This document shows, piece by piece, positions 9,081-17,619 of a stretch of 64,000 nt of DNA (positions within the stretch are counted from its first letter, which is position 1; each line of letters starts with the position of its first letter). Under the pieces are notes generated by a model. The model had not been told where the DNA came from, made no database searches, and was given only the letters and a program-made list of their open reading frames with translations. Position numbers and translations under genes: made by a program. This DNA comes from an uncultured Opitutia bacterium (GTDB lineage Bacteria; Verrucomicrobiota; Verrucomicrobiia; Opitutales; Coraliomargaritaceae), in the NCBI GenBank assembly GCA_937136395.1, contig CAKZOI010000072.1, positions 1-64,000 of the forward strand, written 5' to 3'.

Positions 9081-10085
9081 ATGCGTGTCCATTTAGTCGT
9101 AATTGCATTTCTAATCGCTCAACATTCAGCCCTAGAAGCCTACCACCCAACGGATTACAACGACCGTCTAGAAGTGATCGCATTTGGCTCCTGTAACCGA
9201 CAAAATTTGCCACAACCCTTGTGGCCTGTAATCGCCAGCAATGCTCCAGACCTCTGGATTTGGGCTGGAGACAATGCCTATGGCGACTCAAAGGACCCGC
9301 AGGTGATCGCGAACAGCTATGCAGAACAGCTGGAAAATGCTGACTATCAAAAATTTAACGAAAAATTTCCAATAATCGGCACCTGGGACGACCATGATTA
9401 CGGTTGGAATAATGCAACTAGAGACTATCCCATCAAACACCTCACACAGCAGCTAGCACTCGACTTCACAGGGGTGCCAGCAAGCGATCCACGTCGCCAA
9501 CGCGAGGGCATTTACGGTGCTTACACCTTTGGGCCTGAGGGCCAAAGTGTCAAAATTTTACTCCTAGACGGGCGTTACTTCGCGACAGGTAAGAAAGTCG
9601 CTCAGGCAACACTGATTGGCAATAAGCAAAAAGCATGGTTAGCCAAAGAACTCAAGCAGAGCACGGCTCAGATACATCTCATCGTCAGTGGCATTCAAGT
9701 CCTCTCAGAGGAGCACAACTATGAGAGTTGGGCAAAATATCCAAACGATCGCGAATGGCTGCTGAACCTTATCGGTGAAACGAACCCATCTGGCGTCCTA
9801 TTTATCAGTGGTGATCGTCACATCCATGAGTTATCCGTCCTAAACGAGCCACGTTTTGACACTCCCCTACTCGACGCCACGTCCAGTGGTCTCACGCACT
9901 CTTGGGAAAGTTTCAAAGGAGAACCCAACCAACATCGGTTCGGCGAAGTCCACAAAGTGCTCGGCTTTGGACTGATCACACTCGATTGGTCTAAAAACAG
10001 CTGCTCTATTCAGGTTGAGATTCGCAATATCGAGAATCAACCAGTCAATCAATTTACAATCGAAGTGCCGCTATCTGACACATAG
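9081..10085 (+). CDS. PhoD-like metallophosphatase, exported
   Basis: A 334-residue protein with a short N-terminal hydrophobic signal. It then shows PhoD-family metal-binding motifs: FGSCNRQ near residue 40, WAGDNAYGD, GTWDDHDYGWNN and FISGDRHIHE. These correspond to the binuclear metal site of alkaline phosphatase D-type phosphodiesterases/phosphomonoesterases. Proteins of this short type also include eukaryotic-like PhoD relatives, and the substrate is not predictable. The next gene, a nucleoside transporter, follows after 33 bp on the same strand, so phosphate/nucleoside scavenging together is a reasonable inference. Confidence 0.88.
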   Translation: MRVHLVVIAFLIAQHSALEAYHPTDYNDRLEVIAFGSCNRQNLPQPLWPVIASNAPDLWIWAGDNAYGDSKDPQVIANSYAEQLENADYQKFNEKFPIIGTWDDHDYGWNNATRDYPIKHLTQQLALDFTGVPASDPRRQREGIYGAYTFGPEGQSVKILLLDGRYFATGKKVAQATLIGNKQKAWLAKELKQSTAQIHLIVSGIQVLSEEHNYESWAKYPNDREWLLNLIGETNPSGVLFISGDRHIHELSVLNEPRFDTPLLDATSSGLTHSWESFKGEPNQHRFGEVHKVLGFGLITLDWSKNSCSIQVEIRNIENQPVNQFTIEVPLSDT

Positions 10086-10118
10086 GCACACTTCTCAACA
10101 CGCACAGAACCACACACC

Positions 10119-11330
10119 ATGCTTGTAAGCTTAATTGGATATTTCGCACTCATTGCCATTGCTTGGCTATTTTCCAGCTCCAGAAAAGATGTCAACTGGC
10201 GCACCGTCGCCGGAGCGATGGCAATCCAAATCGGCTTTGGCGCACTGGTGCTCTATGTGCCATTGGGAAAATTCGCACTCGAGGTCCTATCCGTGATGGT
10301 TGGCGATATCATTGCTTATGGCTATGAAGGCATCAGTTTTCTATTTGGCGGGCTCGCAGGCAGAAATCATAACCTAGGCTTTCTATTCGCATTTACAGTT
10401 CTACCCGTGATCGTCTTTTTCTCCTCGCTAATCTCTGTGCTCTACTTCCTGCGCGTTATGCCGATGATAGTCACATTGATCGGTGGCGGCATTCAAAAGC
10501 TTCTAGGAACCAGTCGTGCAGAATCGCTCAGTGCGACCGCGAATATTTTTGTCGGACAAACCGAGGCTCCGCTAGTGATTAAGCCTTACTTGAGCCGAAT
10601 GACGCGTTCAGAGTTCTTTGCAGTTATGGTTGGTGGGCTCGCATCAATCGCTGGCAGCGTGATGGCTGGTTATGCAGGCATCGGCATCAGTATCGAGTAT
10701 TTGCTAGCCGCCTGCTTCATGGCGGCCCCATCTGGCCTACTATTTGCCAAACTTCTCATGCCTGAGACGGAGACACCAAATAACGAAAAACTAAAAGCCT
10801 GCGCAGAAGATGCGCCGATCAATGTGTTTGATGCGGCTGCGCATGGGGCCGCAGATGGGCTCAAACTGGCCTTGAATGTGGGAGCGATGTTAATCGCTTT
10901 CGTGGGTCTCATTGCACTCGCAAATGGTATATTAGGGAACATCGGCTCGCAGATCGGATATGACGACCTCAGTATACAATTAATTTTAGGCTATCTATTT
11001 AGCCCTGTAGCATGGCTCCTAGGCATCCCATGGGAGCAGGCCTCACTCGGCGGCTCCATTATTGGACAAAAACTCGTGCTTAACGAGTTCGTTGCCTTTA
11101 TTGAATTATCCAAAATTCAAGAGACTTTATCTATTCGCTCACAGGCGATTCTTACTTTTGCCCTCTGCGGTTTTGCCAACTTTTCCTCAATTGCCATTCT
11201 ACTTGGCGGCCTAGGCAGTTTAATCCCAGAGCGTCGAAGTGAAATCGCTCAACTAGGTATGCGCGCCTTACTCGCTGCGAGCTTAGCTAATTTCTCAAGC
11301 GCCGCAATTGCCGGTGTCCTTATCTCATAA
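10119..11330 (+). CDS. NupC/CNT-family concentrative nucleoside transporter
   Basis: A 403-residue polytopic membrane protein, the usual length for the family. Signature segments include [18 protein letters not shown] (substrate-binding hairpin 1/TM4), [24 protein letters not shown] (with the Asn-Glu pair that contacts the nucleoside ribose) and [22 protein letters not shown] proteins import nucleosides with Na+ or H+. It is probably co-transcribed with the upstream phosphatase gene. It is followed convergently after 6 bp by the yggS-type gene. Confidence 0.93.
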   Translation: MLVSLIGYFALIAIAWLFSSSRKDVNWRTVAGAMAIQIGFGALVLYVPLGKFALEVLSVMVGDIIAYGYEGISFLFGGLAGRNHNLGFLFAFTVLPVIVFFSSLISVLYFLRVMPMIVTLIGGGIQKLLGTSRAESLSATANIFVGQTEAPLVIKPYLSRMTRSEFFAVMVGGLASIAGSVMAGYAGIGISIEYLLAACFMAAPSGLLFAKLLMPETETPNNEKLKACAEDAPINVFDAAAHGAADGLKLALNVGAMLIAFVGLIALANGILGNIGSQIGYDDLSIQLILGYLFSPVAWLLGIPWEQASLGGSIIGQKLVLNEFVAFIELSKIQETLSIRSQAILTFALCGFANFSSIAILLGGLGSLIPERRSEIAQLGMRALLAASLANFSSAAIAGVLIS

Positions 11331-11336
11331 AAACCG

Positions 11337-12035
11337 CTAATAGCCTCGACTTCCATACAAAGCAGTCCCCACTCGTATCTGAGTGGAACCCGCGGCAATC
11401 GCCACATCAAGGTCTCCTGTCATGCCCATAGAGAGTTCGGGCAAAGCCACGCTAAAGCGCTCAGATAGATGATCTCGCAACTCGCGAAGCCTGTCAAAGG
11501 CTGCGCTGGCAACATCGAGATCGTCATCCAGAGGAGCAATCGTCATCAGACCATCCACCTGAAGATGGTCTAATTGTAAAGCCGCATCAAGTGCCGCACC
11601 CATTTCGGCGACTCTAAAGCCGTATTTATTGGGATCCTCTCCAGTATTACATTGCAGTAAAATAGGTAAGCACTTGCCAAGCTCTCCAGCTTGGCGATCC
11701 AGTCGCTTCAACAACTTGATCGAATCCACCGACTGAATTCGATCAAAAATCGCAACCGCTTCTTTCGTCTTATTAGACTGTAAATGCCCAATAAGCTCCC
11801 ATTCTACTGGTGACACAGCGTCCTGAGCGCACTTACCAGCAGCCTCTTGAACACGATTTTCGCCCACAGCAGTCAAACCCGACTGATACGCATAATGAAC
11901 TGCATCGATTGGATGATTCTTCGTCACCGGCAACAGGCGCACACTGCCCACAGCTCGATTTGCAGCCACGCAAGCCTCTGCCATACGCAACTGAACATTA
12001 GCTAAGTTTTGAGTAAATTCCTCGTAGGTAATCAT
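11337..12035 (-). CDS. YggS/PLPBP-family pyridoxal phosphate homeostasis protein
   Basis: A 232-residue single-domain TIM-barrel protein. The PLP lysine lies in VRLLPVTKNHP. Other family marks are GENRVQEAAGK, WELIGHLQSNKTK, LLQCNTGEDPNKYGF, LMTIAPLDDD and MGMTGDLDVAIAAGSTQIRVG. These proteins bind PLP without a known enzymatic reaction and buffer vitamin B6 and amino-acid metabolism. It is divergently arranged with the LysR gene at 12131. Confidence 0.93.
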   Translation of the reverse strand: MITYEEFTQNLANVQLRMAEACVAANRAVGSVRLLPVTKNHPIDAVHYAYQSGLTAVGENRVQEAAGKCAQDAVSPVEWELIGHLQSNKTKEAVAIFDRIQSVDSIKLLKRLDRQAGELGKCLPILLQCNTGEDPNKYGFRVAEMGAALDAALQLDHLQVDGLMTIAPLDDDLDVASAAFDRLRELRDHLSERFSVALPELSMGMTGDLDVAIAAGSTQIRVGTALYGSRGY

Positions 12036-12130
12036 AGACTATAAGCAAAAATTGAAACTTCACACATTAAGATAAGATCTGCTTTTTATAATATTGCATT
12101 CCCATTAGCGAGCATTATACAGATTATCTT

Positions 12131-13048
12131 ATGCACGTAGAAAACTTCAAAATCTTTTCCGATCTAGTCGAGAGCGAAAGCTTCTCACGGGCCGCTAAAT
12201 TAAATGGAATCACCCAGTCAGCGGTCAGTCAGCAACTACGAGCAATGGAAAAGCACTTCAGCATTCTGATTGTTGACCGCAGCCAAAAGCAGTTTCGCCT
12301 AACACGCGAGGGACAAAAACTCTACGAATCCGCAAAAGAGATCCTCTATCTCTACGACAAGCTCAATAGTGAGCTACAAGAGATGAAGAAAGTGATCAGC
12401 GGCACGATTCACATCTCTACCGTTTACAGTATCGGCCTCCACGAGCTCCCCCCATACATTAAAGCATTTCTAGCGAAGTATCCTGAGGTCAACATTCGGG
12501 TAGAGTATCGCCGTGCGAACATGGTCTACGAAGACATCCTGACCAACTCGATCGACCTCGGCCTAGTTGCCTACCCACAGAAGCATAAGCAACTAGAAGT
12601 ACTCCCCTTCCACGACGATGTGCTCATCCTAGTGGTCAGCCCCGAGCACCCGCTTGCCAAGCGCAAGAGTGTCGACCTCGACGAAGTCGCGGGTCAAAAA
12701 TTCATTGGCTTCGAGCCAGATATCCCAACTCGAAAAGCAACCGACCAAATTTTCCGTGAAGCCAATATCGAGTGTGACCCAGTCATGGAATTCGATAATG
12801 TTGAGACCGTGAAACGAGCGGTCGAAATCAACGCGGGTATCGCCATCCTTCCGCAGACCACTGTGGTTCGCGAAGAGGCACAAGGCTTACTGAAGGTGCT
12901 GAAGTTCAAGTCCAAGGTTTACAAGCGTCCGCTCGCACTGATCCACCGCAAGGGCCGCGTGCTCACGCCAGCGATGAAGAAACTGATCGAACTCCTATCC
13001 TCAAAGGACCTCAACAGCCTAAATAAAGCAGACAAAACAGAGGACTAA
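12131..13048 (+). CDS. LysR-family transcriptional regulator
   Basis: A 305-residue protein with an N-terminal winged helix-turn-helix (FSRAAKLNGITQSAVSQQLR, residues about 18-37). A linker helix and a two-lobe periplasmic-binding-type effector domain follow (about 90-295; LPPYIKAFLAKYPEVNIRVE, DLGLVAYP). The layout is CysB/CbbR-like. No target can be named; the gene is divergent from yggS, and LysR regulators often act on the divergent promoter. Its end overlaps the convergent permease gene by 4 bp. Confidence 0.93.
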   Translation: MHVENFKIFSDLVESESFSRAAKLNGITQSAVSQQLRAMEKHFSILIVDRSQKQFRLTREGQKLYESAKEILYLYDKLNSELQEMKKVISGTIHISTVYSIGLHELPPYIKAFLAKYPEVNIRVEYRRANMVYEDILTNSIDLGLVAYPQKHKQLEVLPFHDDVLILVVSPEHPLAKRKSVDLDEVAGQKFIGFEPDIPTRKATDQIFREANIECDPVMEFDNVETVKRAVEINAGIAILPQTTVVREEAQGLLKVLKFKSKVYKRPLALIHRKGRVLTPAMKKLIELLSSKDLNSLNKADKTED

Positions 13049-14013
13049 GCATCAGCCTCCTCACGACTCACCGCCAAATCTGAGACGTCTTCGAGTCGCC
13101 GTAAGCGCTTTGTCACGATGCCATAGCGCGGAGCAAAGAACAGCACGGCCACGAACACGAGGCCCGCGACCACTGCCATCATTCCAGAGGTCGATGTGGT
13201 CTCAACGATCGAGGGATCGAAACCAAGCCACCCTGGCAAACACAAGGCAGCCACATGACCTAAAGCGGCTGTAAATACGGCGATGAACACGCTCAATATA
13301 ACCATCGTGCCCAGCCGATCGGTTAACAAGTGTGCAGTCGCTGCAGGAACGATCAACATAGCGATCACTATAATACTTCCGACGGCTTCAAATGCGGCCA
13401 CCGTGGTCACCGCAACCAGCGTCATTAGCAAATAGTGCATTATATTTGCGTTGAATCCCATCGTCGTTGCCAACTCGGCATCAAATGACGAAATGCGAAG
13501 CTCTTTAAAAAAGAGAACCACAAACAGCGCATTCACCACACACACGATCAAAAGCACGATCGCAGCGCGTGGCACATCCAGAACAGTGCCAAAGAATTCA
13601 GGCCGCCAGACCACATCAAGCGGTGTTAATTCAATTGCGCCATACAAGACACAGCCTGCATCCAAATCAACGTGATCAGCAGCCTGAACAATCAATAAGA
13701 GCCCGAGTGCAAACAGCGTCGTAAAAACAATTCCCATCGAGGCCCCTTCATCGACCTTACCAAAGCGACTGACCCATTGTGTAAACACAGCCGTCAACAC
13801 ACCGACCACAGCCGCACCGATGAACATGGTTAAACTCGCACGTACACCCGTCACCAAGAATGCAATCGCCAACCCAGGCAATACCGCATGGCTAATCGCA
13901 TCTCCCATCATACTCATCTTACGAAGCACTAGGAAATTACCAAGTAGCGCACATGAAATCGCCGCCAGCATACCGACGATTACAATCCAAGTATCTATTG
14001 CATACCATTCCAT
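13045..14013 (-). CDS. Metal ABC transporter permease (ABC-3 family)
   Basis: A 322-residue integral membrane protein with 8-9 hydrophobic helices. It has the ABC-3 signature near the N-terminus (LVLRKMSMMGDAISHAVLPG) and the cytoplasmic loop FKELRISSFDAELATTMG that contacts the ATPase. It is the second permease of a ZnuABC/TroABCD-like importer; paired with the permease at 14018-15373 it matches the TroC/TroD two-permease layout. The C-terminus ends in a short charged tail without the extra domain seen in its partner. It is last in the operon, 4 bp after the upstream gene. Confidence 0.93.
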   Translation of the reverse strand: MEWYAIDTWIVIVGMLAAISCALLGNFLVLRKMSMMGDAISHAVLPGLAIAFLVTGVRASLTMFIGAAVVGVLTAVFTQWVSRFGKVDEGASMGIVFTTLFALGLLLIVQAADHVDLDAGCVLYGAIELTPLDVVWRPEFFGTVLDVPRAAIVLLIVCVVNALFVVLFFKELRISSFDAELATTMGFNANIMHYLLMTLVAVTTVAAFEAVGSIIVIAMLIVPAATAHLLTDRLGTMVILSVFIAVFTAALGHVAALCLPGWLGFDPSIVETTSTSGMMAVVAGLVFVAVLFFAPRYGIVTKRLRRLEDVSDLAVSREEADA

Positions 14014-14017
14014 ATGT

Positions 14018-15373
14018 CTAATCTCCGGGATGGATCGGGTGAGGGCTCACAGGCACAGCACTCGATTCTACAGGACGGTAGCTCTGTAACTTACTTTCTA
14101 AAATCGCCACCATCTTTTCGCCTAAAACATGCTCCACAGCATCCGCATCTCGATCAACTCGACTCGTTGCAACGTCGGCATATTCGATCAAATACATCTC
14201 CCAAAGACGGTGATTTCGAGTCACCTGAGCCGCCGCTTCGAGCCCAGCACTAGTAAGAGAAATTTGACCCTCTCGATCAATCACCTCAATTAGCCCTTCG
14301 TTATACGCCGACTTTAGGTAGCGCCGTAATTGCGCATCACTCCAAGTGCGTCGCCCGCGAACTTGGCGAAAGGGAACGGCGCGAATCTGTATCCCCTCAG
14401 CGGATACAGCATTTGCTTCGAGGATTTCATACAGAGCTCGCAACAAATGCTGGCGACCAACACTACGTTTCAATTCCAATTGACGATAACCACGAATCAC
14501 CACTCCACGTTCTAGCCCGAACAGCATACTCAACAAAAAGCATCCGGCGGCAACCAATACAATCAATGCACCTGCTGGCATATTTGGAATCAATGCACTC
14601 ACACTTGCCCCAAGCCAGCCGCTCAGTCCGCCAATCAAGGCAGACAACAACAGCATTCGATCCAACTGGTCTGTCCAGAAACGAGCCGCCGCTGCTGGTG
14701 TAATCAAAAATGCGATGATCAAAATCAAGCCCACCGCTTGTAGCCCGGCGACAGTCACCGCGGTCACCAAGCCGAGCAATAAGACATCTAAGCGGCGAAC
14801 CGGCCAGCCTTGCGCAGCCGCATAGGCTTCGTCAAAACACAATAGTCGAAACTCTTTAAATAGCAAAGTAGACAATCCCAACACGCAGACAGTCACCACC
14901 GTGAGCAGCCAAAAATCAGTCAGCACCATCGACGCCGTCTTGCCATAAATAAAGGATTCTAAGCCAGCCGCCGCACCCGCCGGCATTTTAGTTGCCATGG
15001 TTAAAAGTGCCACACCTGCACCGAAGAATACCGAAAGCACAATTCCCATAGCCGCATCATCTTTAATGCGCGAGTGATTCCGAATATACAGCACTGCAGC
15101 GCACCCGAGCACACCGGTGATGGTCGCGCCGAGCATTAATATCGGCAGCGACTTACCTACCCCACCAAGCATGACCGCGATAATAAAAGCTAGGCACACG
15201 CCGGGCAGTGTCGCATGTGATAAGGTATCCCCCATCAACGATCGTTTGCGTAGCAACAAAAAACCACCCATCAAACCACAAGCACAGCCCAAGAGCATAG
15301 TGCAAATAACGACAAGTCGCGTATTATAATTACGCAGAAACAGGACGTCAAATATGTCGGCTAATTCAAACAC
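14018..15373 (-). CDS. Metal ABC permease fused to a DtxR/MntR-like C-terminal domain
   Basis: A 451-residue protein. Residues 1 to about 290 are an ABC-3 permease (GFLLLRKRSLMGDTLSHATLPG near residue 37; FKEFRLLCFDEAYAAAQG at 172). Residues about 305-430 resemble a DtxR/MntR regulator: a winged-helix part (YLKSAYNEGLIEVIDREGQ) and a metal-binding/dimerisation part (RNHRLWEMYLIE; VDRDADAVEHVLGEKM). Aligned with DtxR, His79 and Glu83 correspond to H388 and E392, Glu105/His106 to E414/H415, and Cys102 to D411, as an acidic residue occupies that place in MntR. The fusion suggests a built-in metal sensor on the transporter. Similar fusions are annotated in other phyla; the function is inference. 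Confidence 0.9.
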   Translation of the reverse strand: MFELADIFDVLFLRNYNTRLVVICTMLLGCACGLMGGFLLLRKRSLMGDTLSHATLPGVCLAFIIAVMLGGVGKSLPILMLGATITGVLGCAAVLYIRNHSRIKDDAAMGIVLSVFFGAGVALLTMATKMPAGAAAGLESFIYGKTASMVLTDFWLLTVVTVCVLGLSTLLFKEFRLLCFDEAYAAAQGWPVRRLDVLLLGLVTAVTVAGLQAVGLILIIAFLITPAAAARFWTDQLDRMLLLSALIGGLSGWLGASVSALIPNMPAGALIVLVAAGCFLLSMLFGLERGVVIRGYRQLELKRSVGRQHLLRALYEILEANAVSAEGIQIRAVPFRQVRGRRTWSDAQLRRYLKSAYNEGLIEVIDREGQISLTSAGLEAAAQVTRNHRLWEMYLIEYADVATSRVDRDADAVEHVLGEKMVAILESKLQSYRPVESSAVPVSPHPIHPGD

Positions 15374-15376
15374 AGC

Positions 15377-16168
<792 letters not shown>

Positions 16169-16229
16169 AAAGGAAATAGATTAATCTGGATGGAACTAAC
16201 TATAAAAAATTCAGAAAAAAGCATACAAA

Positions 16230-17225
16230 TTAATTCAACGCGTCTTGCTTAAAGCCTACTGCCTGCCCACCCAGTGAATTGACGATTGTAGTGACATTGT
16301 GATCGATCATGCCAATGTAAGTGCCTTCGTAGGTCCCAGCTTGCCCCATGGCATCTGAAAACAGCGAACCACCAATCACCACCTCATGCCCACGTGCTTT
16401 GGCTCCTTCTACGAGTGCACGCACATTTTTATCGGCAACCGAAGTCTCCACAAAGACCGCGGGGATCTGTTGCTCCACGATAAAATCAACGAGCCCCTCA
16501 AGGTCACGAACCCCAGCTTCAGACTCGGTGCTGATGCCTTGAATACCGCGCACTTCGATCGAATAGGCGCGACCGAGATACCGAAACGCATCATGTGCCG
16601 TGACTAAAACACGTTGCGTTTCTGGAATCGTTGCCATCACGGCTTTGGCGTATGCATCCAGCGCTTCTAACTTGGCAGCATAGGCGACCGCATTTGCGCG
16701 ATAAGTTGCCGCATTTTCAGGATCATACGCGGCTAATGTCTCGGCCACCACTGGCACTGCTTTAGCCCAAGCGCTCACATCCATCCAGACATGCGGGTCC
16801 GTGTATTCAGAACCATCATCTTTATCCAATAAATAGTCCGAATCTTTGAGAATCGCTTCAGTCACTGCTCGGACGGGCTTACCTGTCGACGCCACGCGCA
16901 CGAGCACGTCCGTCATCTTACCTTCCAGCAGCAAGCCGTTATAGAAAACCACATCCGCAACTCTCAATTTCACAACATCACTGCGCGTCGGTTTGTATAG
17001 GTGCGGATCGACCCCCTCACCGATCAAACCTTCCACCTCAGCATGCTCACCAGCCACGTTTCTGACGATATCCGTAATCATCCCGACAGTGCACACGATC
17101 TGATATCGCGCATCTGAAGTGCCGGCTTCAACTTCTTCGTCAGCTGCCTTTGGCGCACAACCGAGTGCCACAAACATGCTTATTAAACAAACGAATCGTC
17201 CCAATGAAGATATATCAAATTGCAT
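16230..17225 (-). CDS. Mn/Zn/Fe-binding lipoprotein of the metal ABC importer (TroA-like)
   Basis: About 331 residues from the ATG at 17225. A TTG at 17240 is possible but would lie inside the palindromic operator. The lipobox (VALGC near residue 23) marks a periplasmic lipoprotein. Ligand-bearing motifs of cluster A-I binding proteins are present: GVDPHLYKPTRSD, DPHVWMDVSAW, VTAHDAFRYLG and LFSDAMG. The GIQGISTESEAG segment is typical of the manganese/iron TroA-MntC branch, and there is no His-rich loop as in ZnuA, so Mn(II) or Fe(II) is the more likely cargo. First gene of the operon. Confidence 0.92.
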   Translation of the reverse strand: MQFDISSLGRFVCLISMFVALGCAPKAADEEVEAGTSDARYQIVCTVGMITDIVRNVAGEHAEVEGLIGEGVDPHLYKPTRSDVVKLRVADVVFYNGLLLEGKMTDVLVRVASTGKPVRAVTEAILKDSDYLLDKDDGSEYTDPHVWMDVSAWAKAVPVVAETLAAYDPENAATYRANAVAYAAKLEALDAYAKAVMATIPETQRVLVTAHDAFRYLGRAYSIEVRGIQGISTESEAGVRDLEGLVDFIVEQQIPAVFVETSVADKNVRALVEGAKARGHEVVIGGSLFSDAMGQAGTYEGTYIGMIDHNVTTIVNSLGGQAVGFKQDALN

Positions 17226-17263
17226 ACTTTGATTAATCAAAGTTGCCTACATAAAATTGTCAA
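17226..17263 (-). promoter_or_regulatory. Putative promoter with palindromic operator of the metal ABC operon
   Basis: On the minus strand a consensus -35 TTGACA (17263-17258) is followed after 16 bp by TTTGAT. That hexamer overlaps a perfect 18-bp palindrome, ACTTTGATTAATCAAAGT (17226-17243), ending one base before the ATG. A dyad over the -10 and start is the expected place for a repressor. DtxR/MntR-type or other metalloregulator binding is inferred from the gene downstream, not from a matched consensus. Confidence 0.6.
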
Positions 17264-17350
17264 CCCCGATCTAAGACAGCCGCGCGGAGTATGGCTGTTT
17301 TTCTTTTCCTCTGAGCTTGCAAATCAGGAGGAATCCATTTCTGGTATTAA

Positions 17351-17378
17351 TTGCTATTGAGACTTAATCTCATACAAT
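17351..17378 (+). promoter_or_regulatory. Putative feoA promoter with Fur-box-like repeat in the spacer
   Basis: TTGCTA (17351-17356), a 16-bp spacer and TACAAT (17373-17378) form a sigma70-like promoter. The spacer holds TGAGACT-T-AATCTCA (17358-17372), a 7-1-7 inverted repeat with one mismatch between arms, resembling the Fur consensus TGATAAT-N-ATTATCA. The ATG of feoA begins at 17389, so the transcript would have almost no leader, and no Shine-Dalgarno is visible. Confidence 0.6.
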
Positions 17379-17388
17379 CACTTTTCAC

Positions 17389-17619
17389 ATGCGACTCAAC
17401 GAAATCAAAAAAGGCGGCCTGTTCCGCGTCAAAAATCTCAATTGCTGCAACGATTGTGTCTCTCGACTAATGGAGATGGGTTTATTGCCTGATCAAGAGA
17501 TTCGTTTGATGCATGAGGCCCCGCTCGGTGATCCAATAGCCGTCGAATTTAACGGTTGCCATATCAGTGTCCGTCTAGAAGACGCGGCACATGTGGAAGT
17601 GGAATTGATTAGTGAATGA
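17389..17619 (+). CDS. feoA: FeoA, ferrous iron transport accessory protein
   Basis: A 76-residue SH3-like protein with the FeoA pattern: MRLNEIKKGGLFRVKNL at the start, RLMEMGLLPDQEIRLMHEAPLGDPIAVEFNG in the middle, and a final beta strand. FeoA is a small cytoplasmic partner thought to modulate FeoB. A Cys pair (NCCNDC near residue 22) is notable and could bind metal or reflect redox sensing. Its stop overlaps the feoB start (TGAATGAG), so the two are translationally coupled. Confidence 0.95.
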   Translation: MRLNEIKKGGLFRVKNLNCCNDCVSRLMEMGLLPDQEIRLMHEAPLGDPIAVEFNGCHISVRLEDAAHVEVELISE

